A program made the position numbers and the translations under genes. From the NCBI RefSeq assembly GCF_000611645.1, contig NW_014011637.1:1-10962 (forward strand): DNA of 10,962 bases. Direction: 5' to 3'. The notes beneath the pieces were generated by a model that worked only from the letters and a program-made list of their open reading frames with translations, had not been told where the DNA came from and made no database searches. This document shows positions 1 to 7,786 of the stretch, piece by piece. Each line of letters starts with the position of its first letter. The stretch's first letter is position 1. Origin of the DNA: Monoraphidium neglectum. Its lineage: Eukaryota; Chlorophyta; Chlorophyceae; Sphaeropleales; Selenastraceae.

Positions 1-26
1 CTCACGCCCGCCCCTAAGTAACCCAC

Positions 27-328
27 CTCAGGCGGCGGTCTTGATAGTCCGGGTTGCACATCACGTAACCTCTGTAGGCCCCCAGCACATACCCCACGGG
101 CAGCGCCACCCCTCCCGCCGCGCCCTCGCCCGCGCCCGCGCCCGTGCCGGCGCCTGCGCCCGCGCAATCGCCCCTGCCGGAGCGGGCGCCCGCGGCCGCC
201 GGCGCCCGCACCGACCTCCCTCCGCGCAGGCCGGCGCGGGGGTCGGTGTTGGGCACCGTGAACACCTCCATGGCGCGGCAGGGGACGTCCGGCAGCGAAT
301 CCAGGTCGGAGCGCGACGCAAAGTCGGG
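27..328 (-). CDS. Exon with N-terminal part of the SET domain (continues off the window)
   Basis: The acceptor CCCCGCAG before 328 joins in phase 0. The donor AG/GTGGGT at 26 ends the exon in phase 2. After PDFASRSDLDSLPDVPCRA comes EVFTVPNTDPRAGLRGG, resembling the first SET strands (the EVxxTxxxGWGLRA pattern). Then VALPVGYVLGAYRGYVM matches the I-x-A-G-x-x-L-G-x-Y-x-G-x-V-hydrophobic pattern, followed by a YQDRR helix. Between them sits an insertion of about 35 residues, rich in Gly, Ala and Arg. The catalytic NHxC and final tyrosine motifs would be encoded left of the window, so activity cannot be judged here. Confidence 0.75.
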
Positions 329-1719
329 CTGCGGGGCGAGGGCGGGGCGAGGGCGGGGCGAGGGCGGGGCGCGGGGTTGTGAAGTTGCCGGCCTCGGCCG
401 GAGCAGGGGCCCTGGCAAGGGGCGGGCCCCATCACACTGTGCACAGGCGCCCCATGAGCGACCGGCGCCCGGCGCCCGGCGCCGGCAGGCGCTAACAGTC
501 GGATCACGGCGCGTGCGTCCTCGTCGGCCCGCGCCCGCCCAAGCACCAAGCGAGCTGCGGATAAAGGACCCCATCTGACCCTTCCGGCAGCGCCGCCACC
601 CCCGGCCGCCCCTCGCCGGCCGCCCCTCGCCGGCCGCCCGGCCCTCTCCCCCACCTGGCTCCCCACGATGAGCGCCGCCACCCGCGTCAGCAGCGCCTCG
701 GGGTCCACACCGGCGTCCCAAAGCCGCTGCTCCGCATGCTCTCGCCGCTCTCGCGCGGCGGTCAGCCCCTCCGCGGACGGCCTCGGCCGCTTGGCGCCGC
801 GCGGGGGCCGCAGCGCCGCCTCGTCGTCGGCGCACACGAGGGACACGTGGTTGCGGGGGTCGCGGCGCTGCTCCGCGGGCAGCGCCTCCCACCACAGCCG
901 CCACCGCTCGTTCGCCTGCGGCGCGGCGCGGCGCGACGCTGAGTTTCGGCAAGCAGCGGGCGGCGGTGAGGGTCCCAGACCCCGCGTGGCGCCGATGCAG
1001 CGGCGGCCGACAGCCACTCAAACAGCCAGCAAACGCAAACACAGCAGGTGCCGTGTTCTGCGCTAACCGCCCCAGCCCCGCGCGCCCCGGCATCACGGGA
1101 CCCCTCCCCCGCGCACCCGTCTGCAGAGCCTGGCGATCACGGGGTGGAAGGTGAACCCCAGTGCCCGCAGCTCCCCCGGCTGCTGTGGCGGCAGCTCCTG
1201 TACAACAGGCGCCCAGTGCGTCTGGGGGATCCGCGGCAGCGCCGCGCCCCGCCGCGCCGCCTCCGCAGCCTCCTCCGCTGCCCGCGCGGCCGCCGCCGCC
1301 TCCGCGGCCCGCTGCTGCGCGAGCACGCGCCCTCGCGCCTGCGCGGTCCCTTGGCCGGGTCTGGCCGGAGATGACCGCTGCTTCCGCTTCGCCGCCGCCG
1401 CCGCTGCCGCCGCTGCCGCCGCCGCCGCTGCCTCGCGGTCGCTGGCGGCTTTGACGTTCCTTTGGCGCGTCTTGGCGCGATCGGCAATGGTCGCCACCGC
1501 CGGCAGCAGCGCTGCGCCCCTGCGCGGCGACGGCGGGGCGCCCGTCACCGCGGCGGGCGCTGCGGACGGCGCGGGGTTCCTCAGGGACGCGCCAAGGGCG
1601 GGGGCGGCCCGAGCTGCCACTGGCACGCTGGGCGTGGCTGACCGGGGCCGCTTGCCCTTCCTTGGAATCGTGCGTTCCTGTGGGGCTCCGTTCTGCTTTT
1701 GCTGCCGCTGCATTTGTGT

Positions 1720-1751
<32 letters not shown>

Positions 1752-2055
1752 GCTGCTGCTGCTGCTGCTCCTGCTGCTGCCGCTGCTGCTCATGCTGCTG
1801 CTCCCGTCCCTGCTCATCATGTTCGCAGCCCCTCACAAGGCGCCTCAGCTTCTTTGTCCCCGCCGGTACTCCTGCCCCTTGAAAGGCGGGCGCGCCGCAC
1901 CGCGGCGATGCCAGAAGCAGCTCCCCCTCTGGCGCATCCGGCTGCTGCCGTCGCCGCAGCTCCCTCTTGCCCTGTTCCTCGAGCAGCGGCTTCCGCTTTT
2001 TCACCGGTCGCGGCTGCTCCTGCTGCTGCTGCTGCTCTTGGTCCTGGTCGTGTTC

Positions 2056-2086
<31 letters not shown>

Positions 2087-4549
2087 ACATCAATGTCCTG
2101 GTTGACCACCTCCACGCCCGCCTTGCCCCGCGGCGGCAGCTGCTGCTGCTTCGATGCCAGCGCCGCCGGTGGCGGGAGCATCACCTGATCCTTGCGCTCC
2201 TCTTGCCCCGCCTTACCAGGCAGCAAGCCAACTTTCTCCGCTCGGCGCCGCTTGCGCTGCTGCCCGTGCGACCGGCCGCCTGCTCCCCGCCGCCCACCCT
2301 CCTGCTGTTCTGGCGCCTCCTCCAGCGGCCGTGCGCGCTGCGAGGGCGCCGCCCCCGCCGGCGCGGCCCCCGCGGGCGCCGCGCCGCCGGCCTCGGCGCG
2401 GCGCAAGCGCTGGTCACGAGGGCTTGCGGGGCCGGCGTCGGCGGGCGCCGTCCAGTCCCACGAGCCCCCTGAGTCCGGCTCAGCCTCGGCCTCGGCAACC
2501 ATAGCCGCCCACTCCTCATCCGTCGGGGGCATCTCCTCCGGGAGAGGGTTGCTCGGCCACCGATTGTACCCGCGACCAAAGCCCCCGCCGCGCCCAAACC
2601 CGCAGAGGCTGCTGCCGGCGGCACCTGCGCCAGCGTTGCCGCCGCCGTCGCCGTCGCCGCTGACGCCGGCAGGGTCGCTTACGCTGCTCCCCTGGCCGCG
2701 GCCGCGTTCGCGGTCTCGGCTGACGCTGGAGCGCGCGTCCGACCGAGCGGGCGTCGTTCCAGGCAGCTGTGACTCGCCAAACGCTGGCGAAGAGGGCCCT
2801 GCGCCGCACAGGCGGCTGCTGCGGCCGCGCGCCTCCCGCTCCGTACGAGCATCGTCCTCGCCGCCGCCGTCCGCGCCCGCCGCGCTGTCTGCGTCCCGCC
2901 GCTTGCTGCTGCCCCCAGTCTGCTGTGGCGCCGCCCGCCCGCCGAGCCCTGTCTGTCGCCGCTGCGCCAACCGCCTCCTCCCGTCGCGCCCGCCGCCCGC
3001 CGATGACCTCGCCGCGGCGCAGGCCTGGGCCATGCGGCTGGCCCGTTCGTCAACCTCCCGCACCGCCTTACCCAGGTCAGACCGCGGGTCGCAGCCGTAG
3101 AGCGCAAGCGCGTGCGCGGCGTTCGCCGCGCTGCGGCGCACCACCAGACGCCGCGCCAGCTCGAACCCGCCAGGGTGGAGCGCGGCGCCGGCCGCGCAGA
3201 GGCTGGCCGTCGCGGCGAGGCGGCGCAGGCGCGCCAGGACCGCGCGGGGCGCCGCCGCCGCGAGCCCCGGTGGCGGCGAGGCAGGCAGGGGCAGCTGCTG
3301 CGGCGGCGGGCAGCGGCGGGCGGCGGCGGCGCGCGCGGCAGCGAGCACGGCAGCGGGGATGGGGGACTGCGGGAAGGCCTGATAGGCTTGCCACAGGTGG
3401 CGCACCCAGGGATCTACTGCCGCATCCAGCGCCGCCGCTTTGTGCTCGCGAGCCCAGCCACCGTAGCCCTCGCGCCTGCGGGGCGGGATCAGCGGCGGCG
3501 GGGCAGGGCGGCAGGCGTGGCGGCCAGGGCGACGCCCAGCGCAGGGGGGGGGAGCCGGGCGCCGTGCATGTGAGCGGCGCCAGCGCATGCGAGCCCAGGA
3601 GCTGCAGGTGCAAGCCCGCGCGGCCGACCTGCCGAGCGCGCACATGGGCCGCAGGCGGGCGTTGCATGGGGCTGGCGCGCCCGCGCGCATGGGCACTCAC
3701 CACAGGCCGGCAAACTGCTGCTCCCCGGGGTCCAGTGCATGTTGCAGGATGCAGTCGTAGTGCTGGCCGCACGCGACGCCGACAAAGCTATCGGCAAACA
3801 GGACGGCGCCGCCGGCCGCGGCGACGCGCGCGCAGGGGTAGTGGAACGCAGCCGCGCAGCCGCCGGCCCGAGAGCAGCCGGCGCACCGCACGGTCGCGCC
3901 CGGGCGGCCGCACACCGCGCAGGCGCGGCTGGCGGCGGCGTCGCGGAGCGCGATCAAGGCGGCGGCCTGGACGCCGTGGTGGGGGCCGCGCGGGCGACTT
4001 ACCCCGGCGTAGGCCGCGCACGCGTCGTGGTAGGGCAGTGCGCCCGCTGCCTTGCCGGGGCCGCCCCTTCGTTGCGCGCGACAGGGGGTCGGCGGCGTGC
4101 GCCGTGGGTCGGGGTGGGCGGCGCCGAGGCAAGTGCGTGCGCGAGTCCGTGGGCCAGCGCCTGCCGCTGCAGGCAGGCCTCGCGGCGGGCGGGGCTGGCG
4201 GCCAAGGGCGGACGCCGCGCGCGCCGGTGCACATGCGGCGGCGCAGCTCACCCTTTTTGCTTCGACCCGACCTGGGCGTGGTGGAGGTCCCCCAGCTGCC
4301 TCCAAGCACCCTCATCCCCCGGCCAGCCGCACAGGCAGCAGACCGGCAGACCCATGGACTTGCCCGCCGCCGCCGCCGCCGCCGCCGCGTCTGGCGTGGC
4401 CGTGCCTGCGGCGGGGCGTGCCGGGTAATGAGCGTCGGCGGGTCATTCGTCCGCCCGAGGTGGGATTTCAGTGTGCGTCGGGCGCGCAAACGCGTTGAAG
4501 ACCAAGCATGATCTGAACCTGCGTGCAGTGCCGAGCCGCTGCGGCTCAT
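27..4549 (-). CDS. Trithorax/ATX-like SET-domain histone lysine methyltransferase with ePHD finger (C-terminus outside window)
   Basis: This gene is predicted to methylate histone lysine (H3K4 by family analogy) in the nucleus. Proposed exons on the minus strand are 4549-4519 (weak), 4405-4252, 4066-3701, 3475-1117, 915-655 and 328-27. The last four are joined by GT–AG introns (3700-3476, 1116-916, 654-329) whose phases all agree. Domain order is a Cys/His-rich ePHD finger (about 4340-3740), a linker of about 900 residues, then the start of a SET domain (from about 265). ePHD followed by SET is the KMT2/ATX arrangement. No PWWP, FYRN, FYRC or separate PHD finger was found. The rest of SET and any post-SET lie beyond the left edge. 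The start is uncertain: ATG 4355 is the first ATG in frame with the ePHD exon, and ATG 4549 needs an extra 113-nt intron with a weak GTTCAG donor but compatible phase. A jumonji-type ePHD protein is the alternative if the SET call is wrong. Confidence 0.8.
338..370 (+). repeat. 11-nt tandem repeat, three copies
   Basis: GAGGGCGGGGC occurs at 338-348, 349-359 and 360-370, with a partial copy just before it. It lies 9 bases from the splice acceptor of the SET exon. The plus strand carries regularly spaced runs of three and four G. The transcribed sense strand is the C-rich complement. Confidence 0.9.
603..640 (+). repeat. 14-nt tandem repeat, about 2.7 copies
   Basis: CGGCCGCCCCTCGC at 603-616 and 617-630 is followed by a partial third copy to 640. 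It lies in the same SET-gene intron, about 15 bases from the donor. Confidence 0.85.
655..915 (-). CDS. Linker exon just before the SET domain
   Basis: The acceptor is GCGCCGCAG before 915 and the donor CAG/GTGGGG is at 654. Both ends are in phase 0, matching the neighbouring exons. The 87 residues are charged and mostly helical: ANERWRLWWEALPAEQRRDP, then an acidic patch, a KRPRP basic patch and an amphipathic helix ending in LLTRVAALIVGSQ. The Trp-rich start follows directly on HPVIARLCRR of the previous exon and may form a small helical unit with it. I do not recognise a family. It may correspond to the pre-SET or linker region, but no Zn-binding cysteine cluster is visible. Confidence 0.75.
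1117..3475 (-). CDS. Large linker exon (786 codons), low complexity with poly-Gln and basic tracts
   Basis: The acceptor CCCCGCAG lies before 3475. The first base completes the split Trp codon of the upstream exon, giving FAGLWREGYGGWAREH across the junction. The first 150 or so residues look folded and helical (DPWVRHLWQAYQAF, then Ala/Leu/Arg-rich helices). The centre is disordered. It includes a Gly/Phe/Arg motif (FGRGGGFGRGYNRW) next to an acidic PPTDEEWAAM segment near 2590-2500, basic NLS-like clusters (QQRKRRRAEK, RPVKKRKP), two Gln-rich tracts and an alanine run. The end (ELRALGFTFHPVIARLCRR) again looks ordered. The exon closes at 1117 with an unusual GTGCGC donor in phase 0. No catalytic or named domain is recognised here. 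Plant ATX proteins have only a short spacer between ePHD and SET. Confidence 0.8.
1391..1432 (-). repeat. GCN repeat encoding poly-Ala
   Basis: GCG and GCA codons in a row give 14 alanines, flanked by a basic KRKQR segment. It is part of the linker exon of the SET gene. Confidence 0.85.
1721..1802 (-). repeat. Interrupted CAG repeat encoding poly-Gln
   Basis: On the coding strand this is a run of CAG codons broken by GAG, CAC, CGG and similar codons. It gives blocks of up to nine glutamines separated by Glu, His or Arg. CAA is almost absent, so the DNA tract is close to a pure trinucleotide repeat and is likely to vary in length. It sits in the linker exon of the SET gene. Confidence 0.9.
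2013..2086 (-). repeat. Second CAG repeat encoding poly-Gln
   Basis: A pure block of nine CAG codons (about 2060-2086) is followed by a shorter Gln block near 2018-2035, with a Glu/Asp/His-rich spacer between them. Just downstream in the protein is the basic RPVKKRKP cluster, a likely nuclear localisation signal. Confidence 0.9.
3701..4066 (-). CDS. Exon with main body of the ePHD finger
   Basis: The exon encodes PYHDACAAYAG (equivalent to the WVHxxCALW segment of MLL/ATX ePHD fingers), ALIALRDA (the helix before the second knuckle), then ACAVCGRPGATVRCAGC, FHYPCA and VACGQHYD. These give the Cys2...Cys2...His-x2-Cys...Cys-x2-His ligand order of ePHD domains, which read histone tails or support complex assembly next to SET domains. 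The 3' end is a clear GTGAGT donor at 3700. The 5' end is less certain. An AAG acceptor before 4066 fits phase 2 from the upstream exon, while the better-looking GCAG before 4046 does not fit the phase. A consensus GGTAAGT at 4003-3997 lies inside the exon, but reading through it keeps the domain intact. Confidence 0.78.
4252..4405 (-). CDS. Exon with first zinc-binding half of the ePHD finger
   Basis: A CCGCAG acceptor precedes 4405 and a GTGAGC donor follows 4252. The exon encodes Thr-Ala-Thr-Pro-Asp, seven alanines from GCG codons, then Gly-Lys-Ser-Met and the motif VCCLCGWPGDEG. That motif is the CxxC plus Gly-Asp that opens an ePHD finger (MLL/ATX fingers begin with a similar CxFCGxxGD). 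Translation could begin inside this exon at ATG 4355, five residues before the first cysteine. Phase 2 is carried into the next exon. The family identification rests on the motif together with the following exon. Confidence 0.65.
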
Positions 4550-4686
4550 GGCACGGCGCCCGTCAACACCGGCACACAGGTTCCCCGTCTAGTCGGCACC
4601 AAGCCTGATGGACTGGCCATGAGGCCCCTTTTTCATTTGTGCCAGTGATCACACTCACTCTCGGTCCTGCGTGGGAGCGCATCCCA

Positions 4687-4700
4687 GTGACGTCACGTGA
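4687..4700. promoter_or_regulatory. Overlapping CRE-like and G-box palindromes upstream of the SET gene
   Basis: GTGACGTCAC (4687-4696) contains the bZIP site TGACGTCA. It overlaps TCACGTGA (4693-4700), which contains the G-box/E-box CACGTG. Both are perfect palindromes sharing TCA. They lie about 140 bases upstream of ATG 4549 of the minus-strand SET gene. Binding by bZIP or bHLH factors is known for such sites in plants and algae. Function here is inferred from position only. Confidence 0.4.
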
Positions 4701-6127
4701 TTGCAGCGCAAGACCCCGAGGGGCAAGGGGTGGCAATTCGGCATGGCGTCCTGCTGAGCGATGCTTTCTGGTGTGTTCCAGTGCGCGACGCTGGTAAGCT
4801 CAGCAGCGACGTTGCGCCCACCCCAGGCCCACCCGTTCTCCATCAGCGGGTGCACAGTGTTTCAACATGTCGTCGCCATGTACGTGGTCTCCAGTTTCAG
4901 GGGCCGGCTGCCTGATTTGATACCTAAGCCTGGGCAAGGCGCCAAGAGCGTACAGTACTGTAGGACGAATCTCTCTGCCCTTGGCCGAGCGGAGCGTTGA
5001 TGCTTGGGAACGAGTAAGGCCGTAAATTGAATTTGCGTTGATTTGAGAGTGTTTGTCATGCAAGGTATATGTCCAGATCTCCGACCTGGGAATGGATGTT
5101 TATACTAGCACCTGGCTCTGATTGACAGCCAGCACCTGAGATTTTCTGCACAACTCACGCGTACCCACCCCGCGGACCTGTCACCCTGCTGCGAGTCCCC
5201 GGACTGCCCCAGCAGTTCCAAGCACCGCCTGTGATGCCCAACATTTCATGCGCCCTGATTGCGCCGCGGATGCGAGCATCAATGAGAATCCTAAAGATAG
5301 AGGACTACATACATCTCCCAGTACCATGCGCACTTTCCAGGTGCGCCAAGCTGCAGCGCCCCTTCTGGGGTGCAGCAATGGTATCTCGGCCAGGCTCATG
5401 CCCATTCTGCTGGTGCTGCACCACGCAGTCTGTGCCGCCAGGCCGCCAACCGATGTGCTTACTACTGCAGCACAAGGTAAGGCACTCCCCGTCACAGTAG
5501 TATGCGAATCACTAACTTGTGTATGTCCCGGTGCTGAACGGGTGGAGGTTTGAGCTGCACACTGTTCACAGATGTGCGCGCCCGGCAAGACTTTGCCCAC
5601 CAGCACCGTGCAGCTTACGAGCGCCATACAGACTCGACATGCCTGGTTTTGATGGAGCCCGTTTTTTCAAAGTACAAGTCGTACGGCAATGTCTCTCGCC
5701 ACCGTGCCCCCCGTGCCCCCCTGGCCCCCCTGGTAAATATCTGCATGTGTTGTGTCCCCTACATATCCTCCCTGCTACAATGCTCGCGCTACCGCGTCCT
5801 AAGCACTCAACCTGTGCTGCATGTCACATCGTGGCCTGGCAGCCGCACACACTGATGCGGACCATAAAAGCAAACGGCCTCCCTTGTCCCCCGTACCGGT
5901 GACAGCAGCTACTCGTGCCCGATGTGTCATTGTTACAAGCTCGGTGCCAGGAGCTGTGCGTAAGGCACGGCCATCCTTCACGTAGAATTTTCATCTGCGT
6001 GTGTTATCTGACGGCAATGGGTGTGGCTCTGCCAGCAACTCGCTTCGCGCATGATCGCGCGCCAAATCAAGAGCGGTGTGAACAAGTCCGTCGAGCACAG
6101 CAACGTAATACAAAAATATCTACTGTT

Positions 6128-6161
6128 GTTCCTAAAAAATTAGGGACACTCGTGGGTGTCC
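6128..6161 (+). other. Two overlapping, mutually exclusive hairpins
   Basis: GTTCCTAA (6128-6135) can pair with TTAGGGAC (6140-6147) around an AAAA loop, with one G-U pair. GGACAC (6144-6149) can pair with GTGTCC (6156-6161) around a six-base loop. The stems share bases 6144-6147, so only one can form at a time. The element lies in AT-rich DNA without a recognised gene. Confidence 0.3.
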
Positions 6162-6508
6162 GCGTTGGCCAGGATAGAACGGTCGACCGAATCGGCGGCG
6201 ATGATTTTATCTTAGTGTGCGCCACGATCCCTGAGCAGGTACTTGGACTTTGTTCTACGTGTCTTTATGTTTGATTTGACTGAACAAGCGACCCCTGGCA
6301 GCGCCGTGTACACGATCTGTGTGCTACTTTCTTCCTGTCGGACACCTTCGCGTGCTGTAAAAGAAAAATAGCGGGCTACATTGTGCTTGGCTCTCCTGTG
6401 CTGGCCCCACCATCTCCGGGCCCCGCGCAAGGTGCGTGCAAGTCCCCGAGTCGCCACGTTTCCCTGCGGGGCTGGTGACGCCCCTCCTTTCGAGATGCTT
6501 TGTGGCCA

Positions 6509-7445
6509 ATGAGCCACCCCGGCCATGAACCCCCGCGCTCGCTGCCGGGACGCTGGTTCACTTGGGTTCGGACCATCACACCTCCGCAGGCCCATCACTG
6601 CGTTCCCCGCCCCAACAACCAAGGCATGCTGGGAGATGCGAGCACCAGCGATGACGAGAGCTGCTTCCACCGCTGTGACAGCAGCGGAGGGGGCACTCGC
6701 GCCGAGGACGGCGGCGCAGACGAGGCCACATCAACTGCGCCGCTCGCCCCGGAGCCTCTTGCCCCTGCGCTGGCGCGCTGGCTGAGCGTGTCAGCATGTG
6801 GCCCAGCGCAACCTGCATATGCCTGCCACCGAGCCGGCGGCGGCAGCCGTCAGAAACGCCTGAGCAGCCCCGTCACTGGCAGCGAGGTGTGCAGCAAGCG
6901 GCGCGCAACCGCCAGCGAAGGGGCCTTGGCGCGCGACGATCAGGTGGGTGCTGACAGCGACCGCCGAGGGGACGCTCCACGCGGGCATGCGCGGGCCCGT
7001 AGCGCGGCGGCGCGTTTGCCGTTGCATTGCTGGCGCCGCCATAGCTGTCCCTACATTCCCCCTCGCATCACCCTGCCTCGCCGCCTTCCCCCACCCCCTC
7101 CAGGATGTCCGCCGCTACACCGGCCCCGCCCAGCGCGCCGCCGCTGCCGCACGCATGACCGCTGGACAGCTTGGTGCGCTGCGGCCTGTGTGCCTCGAAC
7201 TGGACCGCCTGCCTGGCGGACCGTCCGCAGCGGGGCTCGCGCAGCAGCATCACCACCGGGAAGGCCCTGGCTCCGGCACGCGCTCAGCGCCCGAGTCCCC
7301 ATCAGACTGGATAGGCTACATGGAGGGCCGCCTCGCCGACCGGGCCGGCCCTCACGCCCGCGGTGCCGCAGCCTCCGCGGGGCCGCAGCTGCCCGTGCCG
7401 CCGGCTTTTGTTTGCCTCGGCCTTCTGGGCAGCAGCTGGCCGTGA
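6509..7445 (+). CDS. Hypothetical protein, two exons
   Basis: Proposed exons are 6509-6943 and 7104-7445 (stop TGA). They are joined by a 160-nt intron with donor CAG/GTGGGT and a pyrimidine-rich acceptor CCCCCTCCAG. Both sides are in phase 0. The product is about 258 residues from ATG 6509, or 219 from ATG 6626. Residues after the second Met start with a Ser/Asp/Glu-rich segment (DASTSDDESC), then Ala/Pro/Ser-rich and basic (RQKRL, SKRRA) stretches. Exon 2 encodes DVRRYTGPAQRAAAAARM, a His/Gln/Gly-rich middle and SPSDWIGYMEGRLADRAG, ending hydrophobic (FVCLGLLGSSW). No domain or signal peptide is recognised. Codon third positions are GC-rich, as in the neighbouring real exons. The last exon might instead splice onward to the segment at 7787. 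Confidence 0.45.
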
Positions 7446-7786
7446 CGGCAGCGCCCTGGCGGCGCCGCCCGCGCAGGCGTGGGCGGCGGGCCGCCGTGCA
7501 GCTTTGGATCCGCGACCATTGTCCCGCCAGCGCGGCGGCGGTGTTGGTGACGCCCCCGCCCCCTCGGCAAGGCGCCTCCGGCGGCGCCCGTGCCCGCTGA
7601 GGTGTCCGCTGCGCCCCTGCCGCGACACCGAGGCGAGGGCGGTTGCGGGCAGCGGGCGGCCCCACGCGCCTGGATCGGCCCCCATCATGCCCCCCTGCGA
7701 TGTCCTGAACTGCAACGCTTTCCTCAATCGCTGCCAGAGACTACATTGCGCGCCGTCCCTCAACGAAGTCTTTGCGCCGCTGCCAG

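Larger units (their letters stand above)
329..654 (-). other. Intron of the SET gene with two minisatellites
   Basis: This 326-nt phase-0 intron has the donor GTGGGG and a CCCCGCAG acceptor. It holds a 14-nt repeat (603-640) and an 11-nt repeat (338-370). The 11-nt repeat forms the C-rich pyrimidine tract directly before the acceptor. The intron also contains a GGCGCC-rich palindromic stretch near 464-492. One frame is open right across it, so retention would not stop translation in that frame. Confidence 0.6.
4550..6508. other. More AT-rich stretch without a convincing gene
   Basis: The base composition drops visibly compared with both sides. Open frames are short and none resembles a known protein. 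The left end, upstream of the minus-strand SET gene, should be its promoter and 5' UTR. On the plus strand there is a consensus donor CAAG/GTAAGG at 5477 and a TGTAA at 6356-6360. A spliced plus-strand transcript, possibly non-coding, is therefore conceivable but not shown. No long terminal repeats, reverse-transcriptase motifs or tRNA were seen. Confidence 0.5.

Noticed and set aside
1151..2472. Long plus-strand open frames rich in Leu, Cys or Ala opposite the SET linker exon
   Set aside because: They are the antisense readings of CAG and GCN repeats in the minus-strand exon. No start context, splice structure or domain supports them.
4047..4050. GCAG as the acceptor of the ePHD exon
   Set aside because: It looks like a better acceptor than the AAG at 4067 but puts the exon out of phase with the upstream CxxC exon and its GTGAGC donor.
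2769..4511. Plus-strand open frame of about 580 codons, Arg/Pro-rich
   Set aside because: It covers the minus-strand ePHD exons and introns. Its Arg/Ala/Gly/Pro composition is what random GC-rich DNA gives, and it has no domain.
5181..5627. Minus-strand frame of 148 codons in the AT-richer island
   Set aside because: No motif, no start or splice support and codon third positions unlike the verified exons.
7051..7665. Minus-strand frame of about 200 codons opposite the hypothetical gene
   Set aside because: Extreme Arg/Gly/Ala/Pro composition. The plus-strand exon model has matching splice phases and better composition.
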